Below, in pieces: positions 1 through 9,834 of a DNA stretch of 36,040 nucleotides. This stretch comes from Cyanobacteria bacterium REEB446. Its GTDB lineage: Bacteria > Cyanobacteriota > Vampirovibrionia > LMEP-6097. The position numbers and the translations under genes were made by a program. The DNA is taken from contig JAGWWP010000024.1 of assembly GCA_018970325.1 (NCBI GenBank), positions 1-36,040 of the forward strand, read 5' to 3'. The stretch's first letter is position 1, and each line of letters opens with the position of its first letter. The notes below the pieces were generated by a model, which was given only the letters and a program-made list of their open reading frames with translations, was not told where the DNA came from and did no database searches.

Positions 1-132
1 TAAAAATCTATTTACCGCATCATGCGATAACTCAATTGGTGACACATTCTCTAACTCGGTGCAGCTATACTGCTTCTGAGTTGCTATTAGGAAATTTGTA
101 AATAATTCAATCTGCACTTTCTTCGGACGCAT
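1..132 (-). mobile_element. IS transposase, N-terminal fragment running off the window
   Basis: A minus-strand frame opens at the ATG complementary to 130-132 and stays open for 44 codons to the window edge. The readable end is SPIELSHDAVNRFL, preceded by QYSCTELENV. This resembles the start of IS4/IS701-type DDE transposases, which often carry a 'TctxLa...lShDavsRfL' block and are common in Cyanobacteria. The 9-bp hairpin at 187-210, just upstream, could be the element's terminal inverted repeat. Only the first 44 residues are visible, so completeness cannot be judged. The family assignment comes from motif recall alone. Confidence 0.6.
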
Positions 133-186
133 ATCCTATGTTTTACTACATTTATTCTAAAATGGCCAGCTTACATCTGTAAGACT

Positions 187-210
187 ACAGGAGTTTCGCG
201 TAACTCCTGT
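187..210. repeat. Hairpin upstream of the IS transposase fragment, possible IS end
   Basis: ACAGGAGTT at 187-195 is followed by a 6-nt loop and its exact complement AACTCCTGT at 202-210. It lies about 55 bp upstream of the transposase start. Many IS ends carry such a sequence, but the other end of the element is outside the window. A weak attenuator is the alternative. The remaining sequence between 211 and 380 shows no convincing gene. Confidence 0.35.
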
Positions 211-379
211 GATATTAAGTTCTCATCCATGTCTTTGATTTTATCTTCTGGTATCCAAAACCATGATTCTATATAGTGCATAGCGTAATGAATAAGAGGG
301 CTAATTCATAGTGTCTTCAAATTAAGCTGATTATATTTGAAATTGATTTTAAAATCCCACTATTAAAACATCGCAGGGC

Positions 380-2527
380 TTACAGTATTCTACAGCCATT
401 TTCATCACATTGATAAGTTGGTTTAAATTCTAAAAGACTTTCTAATCCGACCAAAGCTTGACCATAACCCGTAGGGTACTGCTTCGTATTTGCGACCATA
501 ATCTTAATCATTGAATTTAACTTATCTAAATAAATATTCTTATTAGTTAGTTTAAACAACTCAATTAAATTACAGAAAGCGATAGAATTTCCAGAGGGTA
601 TAGCACCATCAAAAAATTCTTTATTTGCTAAAGGCAATTCCCGAGCTTCTTTATCAGCATAGAAAAAAGCACCATTGTGATCATCCCAGAATTTACGAAA
701 CATAATCTCCTGTGTATCTATCGCTATATTAATTAGTTTTTCAGTATCTAAGCACTGTACTCCAATTTCTGCGTTTTCGGCAACAGTGCTCTCTACAGCC
801 TCCGATGCTTTAATTAATTCTATTAAAGCAAAGATGAAAAAGCTGTAATCATTTATACATGAGATATTTGGCGAACTAATACCAAGACGTGATGATTTTA
901 ATAATTCACCATTAGGCTTGCGCATGATTTTTAAAAGTGAATCTGTAACTTTGAGAGCAAGATTTAAAAACTTAGTATCTTGAGTTGCCTGATAAGCTCT
1001 CGCTAAAGCTGCGACCATAAGTGAATTCCAATCAGTGAGTATCTTATCGTCTTTTAATGGATGGATTCTACCTTTACGATGTGCATAGAGCTTCTCCACT
1101 CTTGGTACTAAAAAATCATTTAAATCTTTTCGATGCAGAATATTTCTACCTGTTTTTTCCTTAGTGCTTTCATCTAAAAAATTCCCCTTTTCCTCTACCT
1201 GAAAGATTGTTACTATTAGGGTTAACTCATCTTTATTTAATATCTCTTTAAGCTCTTTCATCGTCCAAGTGTAGAACAATCCCTCTTCTCCCTCACTGTC
1301 AGCATCTTCAGCACTGAAGAAAAGATTTTCTGATGAAAGCATGTCTGTTACTAGATATTCATATATTTCATCCAAAACTCTTTTATAGACAGATATATTA
1401 TTTTTAAGTTTTTCCTGATTTAAATTCAGATCTTTTAAATTTATAGAGTTTTCAATCTTTTGAGAATAGAGTTTTTCTAAAACCAGCACGGTATCACTAT
1501 AAGCAAGCATAAGCGTAGCTTGGTCATATAGCATCTTCTCGAAATGTGGTAATAGCCACTCTCTATCTGTAGAATAGCGATGAAAGCCATAACCAAGCTG
1601 ATCAAAGACACCACCAAGACGAAACTGTGTCAGGCTTTTAAGCACCATATCAAGAGCAGTCGAAATTTTTTCCTTGGCTTCTTGAGGATACTGTTTTACA
1701 AGGCGTTCGTAATATTTTAAAAGAAAAGAATATACATGCGGACTAAAGAATTTAGGCGCTGGTCCAAAACCACCATATTTATTATCAAACTGGTGACTTA
1801 ACTGCATAAAAGCTTTATCTGAGATTTCTTGAATCTCATTACGAAAAGCTTCTGAGCTTTCATTTTTATCTAAATTAAATATCTCTTTGTCTATTTCAGA
1901 TACTAGCTCTGAACTACTGTCCTCACCTAAATGATACTTTCTATAATTAACACTAATTTTTTCTGCGGTAGCCTCTAGCTTCTCCTTATCGTTTAACCAC
2001 ATCTCACCAAGATGATGAGCGATTTGAATTAGCCCAGGCATCTCATAGCCATTAGGATAGAGTTTACTTAATTTAGGGAAATAAGTCCCTGCATAGAATA
2101 CATGCTTCTCTGGTGTAAGAAAAAGATTAAGAGGCCAGCCCCCTCTAGATATAAGCATTTGAGCTATACCCATATAAAGACTGTCTATGTCTGGTCTTTC
2201 CTCTCTATCGACTTTGATACAGATGAAATGTTGATTTAAAACCTTGGCTACATCTTCATCCTCAAAGGATTCATGCTCCATCACATGACACCAATGACAA
2301 GTCGAATAACCAATAGATAAAAATATAGCTTTATTTTCTACTTTAGCCTTAGCAAAAGCTGTTTCAGACCATGGATGCCAGTCTACTGGATTCGCCGCGT
2401 GCTGTAATAAATAAGGACTTTTTTCAAATACCAGCCTATTCCACTCATCACCACCATCTTCTGGAATTTTTTTTAAATCCTCGCCTTGAGGCAGATCTTG
2501 AAGTACTTTTTCTATGGTGTAATTCAT
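380..2527 (-). CDS. DUF255 / thioredoxin-fold and six-hairpin glycosidase-like protein (YyaL/SPATA20 family)
   Basis: 715 residues, the usual length of the DUF255 family. The N-terminal thioredoxin-like domain (about 30-190) contains [15 protein letters not shown], a CHWC pair at 77-80 and the family block [11 protein letters not shown]. The rest matches the alpha/alpha-barrel part, including [10 protein letters not shown] and [13 protein letters not shown]. Its cellular function is not established; a redox or N-acylglucosamine-epimerase-like role has been proposed for relatives. It lies 19 bp downstream of the asmA-like gene on the same strand, so the two are probably co-transcribed. Residues about 580-593 (ENAEIGV region) come from a short palindromic repeat inserted in frame at 751-790. 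The protein otherwise looks intact, ending in a Cys-containing tail (CDENGCRIL). Confidence 0.9.
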   Translation of the reverse strand: MNYTIEKVLQDLPQGEDLKKIPEDGGDEWNRLVFEKSPYLLQHAANPVDWHPWSETAFAKAKVENKAIFLSIGYSTCHWCHVMEHESFEDEDVAKVLNQHFICIKVDREERPDIDSLYMGIAQMLISRGGWPLNLFLTPEKHVFYAGTYFPKLSKLYPNGYEMPGLIQIAHHLGEMWLNDKEKLEATAEKISVNYRKYHLGEDSSSELVSEIDKEIFNLDKNESSEAFRNEIQEISDKAFMQLSHQFDNKYGGFGPAPKFFSPHVYSFLLKYYERLVKQYPQEAKEKISTALDMVLKSLTQFRLGGVFDQLGYGFHRYSTDREWLLPHFEKMLYDQATLMLAYSDTVLVLEKLYSQKIENSINLKDLNLNQEKLKNNISVYKRVLDEIYEYLVTDMLSSENLFFSAEDADSEGEEGLFYTWTMKELKEILNKDELTLIVTIFQVEEKGNFLDESTKEKTGRNILHRKDLNDFLVPRVEKLYAHRKGRIHPLKDDKILTDWNSLMVAALARAYQATQDTKFLNLALKVTDSLLKIMRKPNGELLKSSRLGISSPNISCINDYSFFIFALIELIKASEAVESTVAENAEIGVQCLDTEKLINIAIDTQEIMFRKFWDDHNGAFFYADKEARELPLANKEFFDGAIPSGNSIAFCNLIELFKLTNKNIYLDKLNSMIKIMVANTKQYPTGYGQALVGLESLLEFKPTYQCDENGCRIL
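751..790 (-). repeat. Short in-frame palindromic element inside the DUF255 gene
   Basis: The arms AGCACTGT (751-758) and ACAGTGCT (783-790) are exact complements. They enclose ACTCCAATTTCTGCGTTTTC (759-778), which is identical over 20 bp to 28891-28910 in the radical SAM gene. The flanking 5-mers ATCTA (746-750) and CTCTA (791-795) match at 4 of 5 positions, consistent with an aged target duplication. Element plus one flank is 45 bp, or 15 codons, so the frame is kept. It looks like a small derivative lacking the central core of the 121-bp copies. Confidence 0.75.
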
Positions 2528-2546
2528 TTAATAAAAATCTTAGCAA

Positions 2547-5500
2547 TTATAGCCAAGCAAAACTCTCTTTAATAGATTGAGCTATAGCATCAGGATCACT
2601 AGCTTTACCTTTAGCTTTAAATTTAAAGAAACGCTTCTCAGACTTACGTAAACCTAAATTCAGGTTAGCGACAGATGTTAAATTACCAAGATTAAGCTCA
2701 CCTACACCGACTTTCTGAAGAAAGCTTTTAGAGTATTTCGGTATCACCCCTTGCCCGCGAACATCTTGAAAATCTTTATCTTTGTTGTAGTCAACATAGC
2801 CCTTTGCCAAGATCTCTATCTGTGGTGCTTTAAGTAAAAACTTCTCAGTACTTACTTTTCCACGATTATAAGTAAGAGAACTAATTAGATGATCAAAATG
2901 ACCACCTTCAAAAGTAATAAGAGTGTGCACTATATTATTCATATCTAAACTCTTTATAGTGTTAATTGCTGAAAGTATACGCTGCATTAAACTTAACTGG
3001 CTGAGCTTACCATTTTTAATGATTAGATCGGCTTTACCTTCTAAGTTAAAGAAAACCTCGTCTGGAAGGAGACCTTTAGTCTTACCCGTAAAATTAACAT
3101 CTAGTAAACCACTTGGTATCTCAGAACCTAATTTCCAAATGCTTTCTGCAATTTCATGAGCTGGTAGCTTATTACCATTAATTTTAAATACTGAATCGAA
3201 ATTTAGATAATTAAAATCTATGCTAGATTCAACGAAACCTTCTTTAATGCGAGCTTTAAGATTTCTTACTCTTGAAAACTGTTCATCTACAGCTAAATGA
3301 AAGGATAGATCACTATAAGGTAATCCATTCCAGTCACCAGCAGTCATTCTCATCTGCATTTCAGCAGGTTTATTAACTACAGAAATAAATTCTATCTTAG
3401 AACTTTTACTATACAGGTCACCAATGCCAAACTGCTTTGCAGTTGCTGGTCCCAGAGTGAATTTACACACAGATAATCTATCAAGGTAGCTACCATAAGT
3501 ATCGCAGAGGAAATTACCATTATTGAATACTAAATTAAATGGTTTAATAGTGGCGATATGTGGCGAATATAGATTTAGATTATTTTTCACAGTTTCCGTT
3601 TCGGGAGGAGATTCCACAAGAATTTCATAATTTAATTTTTCTCTATTTCGGTAATCTCTTACCTGAAAGCGTCCGAATAATTTAGCTTTATTAACACCTT
3701 GCTTAAAGACAACCTTGGCATCACTGGAACTAATCAAACTAGGAGTGATAGTAATTTTAGTTTTAATTTTGGTAAGAATTTTTTTATCTAAATCTAGCCA
3801 AGTAGAGAATTTACAATATTTAAGTTCATCAAGAAAGACTTTAACATCTAGTACTTGCTTTGCTGGTCCGCCATTTAAAGCTAACTCTGAGCGAACTAAT
3901 CCTTGGTAATCCAAACTATTTTTAATCGCAGGCGGAGAATATTTATTCAGCAAACTAGAGTGCAAATTCCCCTTGAACAGTAGATTAAATAATGGCTCAA
4001 AACTTCCTTTGCCAATATTTTGAATATCACCATTAAAGATTCCCGAACTAGCTCCAGAACTTAAACTTAAATCCTCAAAAGTAAATTTATTATTCCTAAA
4101 ACTGAGTTTTCCATTTAAATTTTGCACTGGCTCTGAGAATTTCTCATGAACACTAGTCAGAGAAACATTTTTCAAAGTACTATCAACTTCAAGACCAAGA
4201 GGATTATATTTAAGAACAATATTTAATAATCCATCTGGATCTACAACAAAATCCTTTATCTTAGGTGCATTGAAAAGGCTCAAATAATAAAGGTCTTTCG
4301 CTAAAAGATTATTGGCTATTAAATCTATTGATTGTATATGACCACTTATATCCATAGCACCCATGCCCTTAATTTCAGCACCATTAATATGAGCTGAAAG
4401 GTTTTTAGAACTAATTAATGTTTTGGAAAGAATGACTTCACCATTGACATCACTGATAATAGGCGTATCTTCGTTGATTTGAAAATTAAGATCTTTAATA
4501 TCGAAGCGTCCTTCCATATTGTAATCACCCTGATTAGGCGTAGTAATTTTCAGCTTGATATTCGCGAGTTCACCGTAAAGACTGTCTGGGAGTATTTTTT
4601 TAAACTGAAAAGAGTCTAAAGCACCAGACTCTAAAATCCCAGAAAGATCTAATTTCTGTGCTATAAAATCAAGTTTAATTTTAGGCTTAGCTGGTGCTGC
4701 TGGGAATTCTATTTCACCATTACTAGAAAAGAAACTACCATTAATAAAACCATTTAGCTGTTTGATTTTCAGGTCATTATTATCTATCTGTAAATCAGCA
4801 TTTAACTGATTTACAGATAAAGGGTAATCCTGTTTTCTAAAGCGACCATCCGTGATTTTGGCAGTCCCCTTAAGGAAACTATCGGTTATTTGCAGATCTA
4901 TAAAAGCAAAGCCCCTTAAAGTCGAATTACTGAGATAGTTCTGATATTCTTTAAAGAAATTAAAACCATGAAAAATTCTTTTAAACTTCTCTATAGCGAA
5001 GTCTTTAGTGAAAATTTTAATATCAAATTTTTTAGTCTTTGTATTAATCTTCCCTGTAACATTTAAAGCACTTTCATTAAAAGGAATACTAAGATTCAGA
5101 ATTTTAAAATTATCCCCCTCAAAACTCAGATCAGCAGTAAGCAGTTTATCTAATACTTGAAAAGTCTTTTTAATTCTTTGCTTGAGATTTAGTTTTAGCT
5201 TCAAGGTTTTTTGCTTAATATCAGAGCTGTAACCAACTTCACCATTGAAAAGATCATTATAGTTAATGATTTCTATTTTACTTAGTATAGTTTTTAAATT
5301 TTCATTATCTATAAAAGTAAAATGATTTTGAACTAAGTTGAGTAAGTCATTGTTAGTGAGTTTTACTTTAATATCAATGTCTGGATTTTTAGTTTGCCAT
5401 TTTTTAAAATCCCCCATAATAGCGAAAAACTCTTGATCAAAGGATGTTTCAAGCTTATTTATATGAATAGATTCACTTACATTTAAATCAGCAAGGACTT

Positions 5501-6377
5501 GTGTCTTCTTAAAACCACTAAAATTCTCTATATCTTGTCTTAGATTTATTCTCAGCTGATCTTTAATACGATTAATTTTAATATCACCATCTAAAACGGC
5601 TTTCGCGGCTGAATATTTATTAATAGCTTCTCGTATTTTCTGAAATTCTTCATAGGAAAGAAAAGTCGCTAAGAAAAACTCTAAATGACTGATCGGCAAA
5701 TGATGTAATTCAGTATTTAAAAAGAAATCAGGGTCTTTATGAAAATCTTTAGAGAAATTTAAAAGTCCATTTACACTAATGGAAGTACCTGTTTTATTGA
5801 GCTGCTGAGAATTCGGGCTCAGTTCTACAAGAAAGCGTTTATGTTTTTTCTCCTTCTTCCAGTTCAGAGTAAGATTTTCATAAAGCACTTGATGATTTTG
5901 AATTTCATCAATAACTCTAATATTTATGTTATCGATTTTCAGTAAATCTATTTCAGGCATTTTCCCTTTTTTTTCTTTTGCTTTAAAAATCTTATAGATA
6001 TTCCATTCGCCTTTTTTATCTTTAATGACTCGCAGTTCCAATAAATCAGTACTTAAGGAATTAAATTTAACTTTAAATCTAAGTAAATTAGGCGTAGATA
6101 AAACGGCATTTAATTTATTAAGGCTAAGAACCTCTGTGCGAGATTTATCTAAGATTTTTAAATCCGTAACTGCTATATTCAGTGAGCTTGGCTTAAGTTC
6201 TAGGCAAAGATCCTTAGCGCTAATTTTTCCATCTAGCCTTTTATTAATCTCTTTAATCAGAAATTTTTTAGCTTGTTTAGAAATATCATTATTCTGTGCA
6301 TAAATAAACACTGAAATCCCGCCCACGACACTAATCGCAGTGAAAATAAGCAGAAAATTCAGAAGGTTTTTCATCAA
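2547..6377 (-). CDS. Large AsmA-like / YhdP-type envelope protein
   Basis: 1276 residues with one N-terminal membrane anchor (about 4-27, hydrophobic with no cleavage-like site). The anchor is followed by a very long beta-rich region with repeated 'F.G...' strands, as in the AsmA/TamB/YhdP bridge-like lipid-transport superfamily. Near the C-terminus (about 1110-1135) the segment KNGKLSQLSLMQRILSAI matches the AsmA-like C-terminal domain. Members are anchored in the inner membrane, span the periplasm, and are implicated in phospholipid delivery to the outer membrane, so this gene argues for a two-membrane envelope. The DUF255 gene follows after 19 bp on the same strand. Family identity is fairly sure; assignment to AsmA versus YhdP is not resolved. 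Confidence 0.82.
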   Translation of the reverse strand: MMKNLLNFLLIFTAISVVGGISVFIYAQNNDISKQAKKFLIKEINKRLDGKISAKDLCLELKPSSLNIAVTDLKILDKSRTEVLSLNKLNAVLSTPNLLRFKVKFNSLSTDLLELRVIKDKKGEWNIYKIFKAKEKKGKMPEIDLLKIDNINIRVIDEIQNHQVLYENLTLNWKKEKKHKRFLVELSPNSQQLNKTGTSISVNGLLNFSKDFHKDPDFFLNTELHHLPISHLEFFLATFLSYEEFQKIREAINKYSAAKAVLDGDIKINRIKDQLRINLRQDIENFSGFKKTQVLADLNVSESIHINKLETSFDQEFFAIMGDFKKWQTKNPDIDIKVKLTNNDLLNLVQNHFTFIDNENLKTILSKIEIINYNDLFNGEVGYSSDIKQKTLKLKLNLKQRIKKTFQVLDKLLTADLSFEGDNFKILNLSIPFNESALNVTGKINTKTKKFDIKIFTKDFAIEKFKRIFHGFNFFKEYQNYLSNSTLRGFAFIDLQITDSFLKGTAKITDGRFRKQDYPLSVNQLNADLQIDNNDLKIKQLNGFINGSFFSSNGEIEFPAAPAKPKIKLDFIAQKLDLSGILESGALDSFQFKKILPDSLYGELANIKLKITTPNQGDYNMEGRFDIKDLNFQINEDTPIISDVNGEVILSKTLISSKNLSAHINGAEIKGMGAMDISGHIQSIDLIANNLLAKDLYYLSLFNAPKIKDFVVDPDGLLNIVLKYNPLGLEVDSTLKNVSLTSVHEKFSEPVQNLNGKLSFRNNKFTFEDLSLSSGASSGIFNGDIQNIGKGSFEPLFNLLFKGNLHSSLLNKYSPPAIKNSLDYQGLVRSELALNGGPAKQVLDVKVFLDELKYCKFSTWLDLDKKILTKIKTKITITPSLISSSDAKVVFKQGVNKAKLFGRFQVRDYRNREKLNYEILVESPPETETVKNNLNLYSPHIATIKPFNLVFNNGNFLCDTYGSYLDRLSVCKFTLGPATAKQFGIGDLYSKSSKIEFISVVNKPAEMQMRMTAGDWNGLPYSDLSFHLAVDEQFSRVRNLKARIKEGFVESSIDFNYLNFDSVFKINGNKLPAHEIAESIWKLGSEIPSGLLDVNFTGKTKGLLPDEVFFNLEGKADLIIKNGKLSQLSLMQRILSAINTIKSLDMNNIVHTLITFEGGHFDHLISSLTYNRGKVSTEKFLLKAPQIEILAKGYVDYNKDKDFQDVRGQGVIPKYSKSFLQKVGVGELNLGNLTSVANLNLGLRKSEKRFFKFKAKGKASDPDAIAQSIKESFAWL

Positions 6378-6439
6378 AGAGATTTTTTAAATCAGTTAAA
6401 TAGAAAGTTATTTAAGCTAGCTTATCCCTATAGTTATTT

Positions 6440-6580
6440 TAGCTGTAATATGCCCTTTATGTTGAGCAATGGACCAACAACAGAGAGGGTTTAGGGGAAG
6501 CGCCAATAAAGAACCCAAAAAGCTCATCGCACACCCCCCGAAGGAACGTAAAAAAACGATTTTAGAGTATCGTTTTTTTA
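6440..6580 (+). ncRNA. Candidate structured small RNA ending in a terminator
   Basis: This gene-free stretch has a nested fold. TGAGC (6462-6466) pairs with GCTCA further right and encloses GGGTT pairing with AACCC. A G/C-rich patch follows, and then a hairpin ending in seven T residues (6550-6579). This is unlike the surrounding spacers. It does not carry the SRP RNA GGAAGGAAGC signature or tmRNA features that I would recognise. It could also be a leftover untranslated region or a decayed element. The 5' end is a guess. Confidence 0.3.
6550..6579. terminator. Rho-independent-type hairpin
   Basis: AAAAAAACGAT (6550-6560), an 8-nt loop, then ATCGTTTTTTT (6569-6579) form an 11-bp perfect stem whose 3' arm supplies the U-tract. 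Because the arms are A- and T-rich it could work in both directions. Confidence 0.65.
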
Positions 6581-6606
6581 CTGGTGGATTCTCACTGACA
6601 CCCTAC

Positions 6607-6652
6607 ATAAACGAGAAGACCACTTAAGTTCTTAAGTGGTCTTCTCGTTTAT
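6607..6652. terminator. Perfect 22-bp inverted repeat, bidirectional terminator after tRNA-Ser
   Basis: Arms 6607-6628 and 6631-6652 are perfectly complementary with a 2-nt loop (TT); the inner part reads CCACTTAAG / CTTAAGTGG. It begins 6 bp past the 3' end of the minus-strand tRNA-Ser, the expected place for its terminator. The stem is unusually long. Confidence 0.7.
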
Positions 6653-6657
6653 TTTAA

Positions 6658-6745
6658 TGGCGGACAGAGAGGGATTCGAACCCTCGGTAGCTTGCGCTAC
6701 GACGGTTTTCAAGACCGCTCCGATCGACCACTCTGGCACCTGTCC
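6658..6745 (-). tRNA. tRNA-Ser (anticodon UGA), CCA encoded
   Basis: The minus strand begins GGACAGGTGCCAGAGTGG and ends CTCTGTCCGCCA. The acceptor stem pairs over 7 bp with one G-U pair at position 7. The anticodon loop sits in GGTCTTGAAAACC with anticodon TGA. A long variable arm (GTAGCGCAAGCTAC) gives the class II shape typical of tRNA-Ser, and the T-arm GGGTTCGAATCCC is canonical. Length is 88 nt including the encoded CCA. Confidence 0.96.
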
Positions 6746-6869
6746 ATTCAATATTCTACACTAAGCCCCTGAGTGAAAATTAAATTTTTTCATAAAATTT
6801 TGAGTACGTTCAGTAATAGTTACTTTAGCTAAAATTAACTGCTCTTTTCTTTAACGCATATCTTTTTTA

Positions 6870-7829
6870 CTAAAATACTTTCCTATTGAACCATTGTGGC
6901 ATTCTTGAAGATCTACTTAACCCATTTATTGCTTCATTACTAAGTGCAGGTCCTTCTTCTCTATAAAGATTCCTAAAATTCCTAGCGTCTTTTAAAAATA
7001 TATTAACGTGATGTTGATCTTGTTCAGCTAAATTTCTATCACCCAATCTATCTTCTAAAAGAGGGTGGACACCATGACCAATATTCCATTTACCACCTTG
7101 ACTATAATTACTAGCCTGTTTAAATTCTTTAACTAAAGAAAATTGAACTGGTGAATCTTTTGAAATTTCGCCCCCAATAAAATTTAAAACCCCGACTAAT
7201 TGCTTCATTAGCTCACAATCTTGAGAATTCCCTTGAACAATTTGCTTAGCAAAATTAAAAATCATTCCTACTCTTAAATCTCTCCTTAATTGCTTATATG
7301 GATTAGAAGTGTTATCATCATTTTCTCTTTCTTTGTACCATTTTTTTAACTGATTTATCATCATTTCAGAAAAACCGCTTTTACTCTTATCATCAGCAAG
7401 AGCCTTCTCAAGTTGAGTTACAGTACTGAAAAATTTATCCGATTCTAAAGGTTCAACAGAAGGTGAAAATTCTTTTAAAATATCTTGAAGCGTTTTACGT
7501 GGATTAGTAGAAGATGCTGAAACTTTAGAACTAGCAGCAGATTCAGCCTTATCATTTACCCGAACCTGACTGATAGAAGTATCTGGTGATGCAAGATTAG
7601 TACCGCTCACTCTACCAGGAAGGATTATTCTTGGCTGATCACCTGATATTTCAACAAATCGATTTAAAGCTGCAAGTGGAGCCCTCAGAGCTTCCAAAAC
7701 TCTATTTACGTCAAATGGTTCTAATCGAGCAGTCTTAGGAGAATGAACAGAGTTTAATATCATAGTACTTATCTTAAACCATTTAATCTTATTTTGGCAA
7801 GCTGTGTTGTAAGAATTACACGATAGCAT
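6870..7829 (-). CDS. Hypothetical protein, no recognised family
   Basis: 319 residues from the first ATG. A second ATG (complement of 7761-7763, residue 23) begins MILNSVHSPKTARLEPFDVN and is an equally plausible start, since neither has a clear ribosome binding site. The protein is soluble, with no membrane segment. A Ser/Ala/Thr-rich low-complexity linker (about residues 70-110) precedes an alpha-helical C-terminal part containing GHGVHPLLEDRLGDRN and ending SRSSRMPQWFNRKVF. The rare composition, lack of family match and solitary position suggest a lineage-specific protein. I assign no function. Confidence 0.6.
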   Translation of the reverse strand: MLSCNSYNTACQNKIKWFKISTMILNSVHSPKTARLEPFDVNRVLEALRAPLAALNRFVEISGDQPRIILPGRVSGTNLASPDTSISQVRVNDKAESAASSKVSASSTNPRKTLQDILKEFSPSVEPLESDKFFSTVTQLEKALADDKSKSGFSEMMINQLKKWYKERENDDNTSNPYKQLRRDLRVGMIFNFAKQIVQGNSQDCELMKQLVGVLNFIGGEISKDSPVQFSLVKEFKQASNYSQGGKWNIGHGVHPLLEDRLGDRNLAEQDQHHVNIFLKDARNFRNLYREEGPALSNEAINGLSRSSRMPQWFNRKVF

Positions 7830-7909
7830 TTTTAGTATATTTATTAGCCATCACACTGAGGAAAAATGACCCCTTAAAATTTGCATAGAGATTTTGCAGA
7901 ATCTTGTTT

Positions 7910-9277
7910 ATGCTTGACAATAAAAAAACTGAAGAGAAGCTAATCAACCTAGCTTTACTATTCTGCACTTTACTGATATTCATTCTCTATTTATTAAATC
8001 ACTCTGAACTAAGCGCAAAATCTAATCTGGGACTAAATTTACTCTCTAATCCAAGTATCAAACAAACAAAAATAAATTCAGCCAAAGAGAGTGATTTTCG
8101 CCACAAAATGATTATTGGCAAATCTACAATTAAAGATTCAAGACAGTTAAAGATTAAACCTAGTATACTCTGGCAGCCCCCAAGTGCTCGTTATGTACTT
8201 TATGAAATGAATAAAACTTTAAATCAAGAACGTGAAGAAAAGGTTCTAGAACATTTAACACAGATAGAACTTAGGCGAAATGCTCATTTAAGCAGAGCTT
8301 TTAAAATTTATAATGCTGCATCTTTAAAACAGTTCTTTTATTTAATTGGTGGTTTTTTTAATAATAATGCGCAAATCACTAATAGCAGAGGGGCTTATGA
8401 ATATATTTCTAAAATTAGGCAAGAGCAGCTTAAATTAGTGAAAGAATATCTAAGTTTTTTTTCTAGTGATTTAAATTTTAGAGATATAGACACTGCTCAC
8501 GAGAAAGAAGTTATTGAGACTATTTCAGGAAAATATAGTTTTCAAACTCTCAATTATATTAATCATCTTTACTCACGCTTTCCTTATTACTATGAAACCA
8601 AGAATAAGCTGAGCTTACTGCAAATACATGAGAACGACGAAAATACAGAAATTGTAGTTCCATTACACACCAACTTTGAAGGAGACGAAAGCCTAAAGAA
8701 TGGAGTAGTGCATCAGTTCATACCCAAGAATCACTCTCCTGAATTATGTCTTAGCCATGGCAGAATATTATTAATTTCCTTAGACTCGCTTGAAATTGGA
8801 ACATTTCTAATCAGCGACGAATCTTTAGTTAAAGTCTATAAATTAAACACAGGTATTCTGGCAGTACAGGCACTAAGTGAGACAGGGACTGCTGAATTAA
8901 TAATTAATACTAAACAGGGTTTACTACATTTTAATCTTAATATAGGCAAATCTCACAGTGCTGATTTTAACTTACTGGAAAAAAATAAATTAAAAATTCT
9001 ACCTAGCCATACTGTATCAGTAAACTCTTTAATTACTATCAAGCTTAATTCTCGAATTGAAGGATCGATATTAGCTTCTAATGGTGCACTTCTAGAATTT
9101 AAACACCTTGTTAATAGTCAGGATAAGGAATTTCTGAGAATTTTTCTTTTAAAAATTAAAAACACTGTGGGTATAACTGATATCGTCGTTTGTACAGAAA
9201 AATTAGTTTATAAATTTACTTTAGAAGTTAGCGAAAATGCTTTAAGGAGTGAGATTGATGAGATTTTTTTGGACTAA
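7910..9277 (+). CDS. Membrane-anchored orphan protein, first of a three-gene cluster
   Basis: 455 residues if the ATG at 7910 is used; a TTG two codons earlier is possible, and neither has a strong Shine-Dalgarno. One N-terminal hydrophobic segment (about 10-30, LALLFCTLLIFILYLL) anchors or exports the protein. The next 150 residues are charged and helical. The C-terminal half (about 230-450) is beta-rich, with repeats such as GTAELIINTKQG and NSLITIKLNSRIEGSILASNG, recalling a carbohydrate-binding or Ig-like fold. No catalytic motif is seen. The next gene overlaps its end by 20 nt, so translation is probably coupled. Function unknown. Confidence 0.7.
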   Translation: MLDNKKTEEKLINLALLFCTLLIFILYLLNHSELSAKSNLGLNLLSNPSIKQTKINSAKESDFRHKMIIGKSTIKDSRQLKIKPSILWQPPSARYVLYEMNKTLNQEREEKVLEHLTQIELRRNAHLSRAFKIYNAASLKQFFYLIGGFFNNNAQITNSRGAYEYISKIRQEQLKLVKEYLSFFSSDLNFRDIDTAHEKEVIETISGKYSFQTLNYINHLYSRFPYYYETKNKLSLLQIHENDENTEIVVPLHTNFEGDESLKNGVVHQFIPKNHSPELCLSHGRILLISLDSLEIGTFLISDESLVKVYKLNTGILAVQALSETGTAELIINTKQGLLHFNLNIGKSHSADFNLLEKNKLKILPSHTVSVNSLITIKLNSRIEGSILASNGALLEFKHLVNSQDKEFLRIFLLKIKNTVGITDIVVCTEKLVYKFTLEVSENALRSEIDEIFLD

Positions 9278-9830
9278 ATTCAATATTAATAAGGGCATTA
9301 AGCTTTTAAACTTTTTTTTCATGCTAGTACTTTTTATTTTTTTAAAAAATTATACTGAAGCTGAAATGATTAGTGAATACAGGACTTCAAGGCAGAGAGA
9401 AATAAATGCCCATGATATTTCACGAGCAGATAACAGCGACCATAAATTAACTTACTATGAAAAACGACTGTATCCTCAGCAGGATTTCAGCAGTGATAGC
9501 ATATTAATGCGTATTGAGCGTTTAGAAATAGCCTTATTTGGGAGAATTTCAGACGAAGAGCTTCTTAATGAAAGGGTTTTAAAAATTGAATCAGAGATGG
9601 CATTACTCGAATTAAATTCATCTAAAAGAACTGCCCAATTAGAAAATGAGCAGCGTGGGAAGATAAAGGAATTAAAACAGGAAAAGGAAATGATGCGTGA
9701 AAATAAATTAAAGCGAGAAAGAGAAATGATACGTGAAGCTAATTTAAAACGTGAAAATAGAAGAAGAAATTACAGCATGATTAATCCTCTTATTCAGGGT
9801 GCTTCTCAGAGATTATTAAGGATGATCTAG
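9258..9830 (+). CDS. Exported coiled-coil protein, second of the cluster
   Basis: 190 residues from the ATG at 9258, chosen because AAGGAG at 9244-9249 sits 8 nt upstream; a GTG at 9249 would overlap that site. The N-terminus has a strong hydrophobic stretch (LLNFFFMLVLFIFL) after a Lys-containing start, acting as signal peptide or anchor. Residues about 85-175 form a highly charged coiled coil rich in Glu, Lys and Arg, with a repeated block of the form (K/N)REREMIREANLKREN. This resembles periplasmic scaffold proteins, but no family is recognised. Confidence 0.7.
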   Translation: MRFFWTKFNINKGIKLLNFFFMLVLFIFLKNYTEAEMISEYRTSRQREINAHDISRADNSDHKLTYYEKRLYPQQDFSSDSILMRIERLEIALFGRISDEELLNERVLKIESEMALLELNSSKRTAQLENEQRGKIKELKQEKEMMRENKLKREREMIREANLKRENRRRNYSMINPLIQGASQRLLRMI

Positions 9831-9834
9831 TAAA

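Noticed and set aside
171-281. 36-residue minus-strand frame near the IS fragment
   Set aside because: No ribosome binding site or recognisable family, and it runs through the possible IS end hairpin; may be chance.
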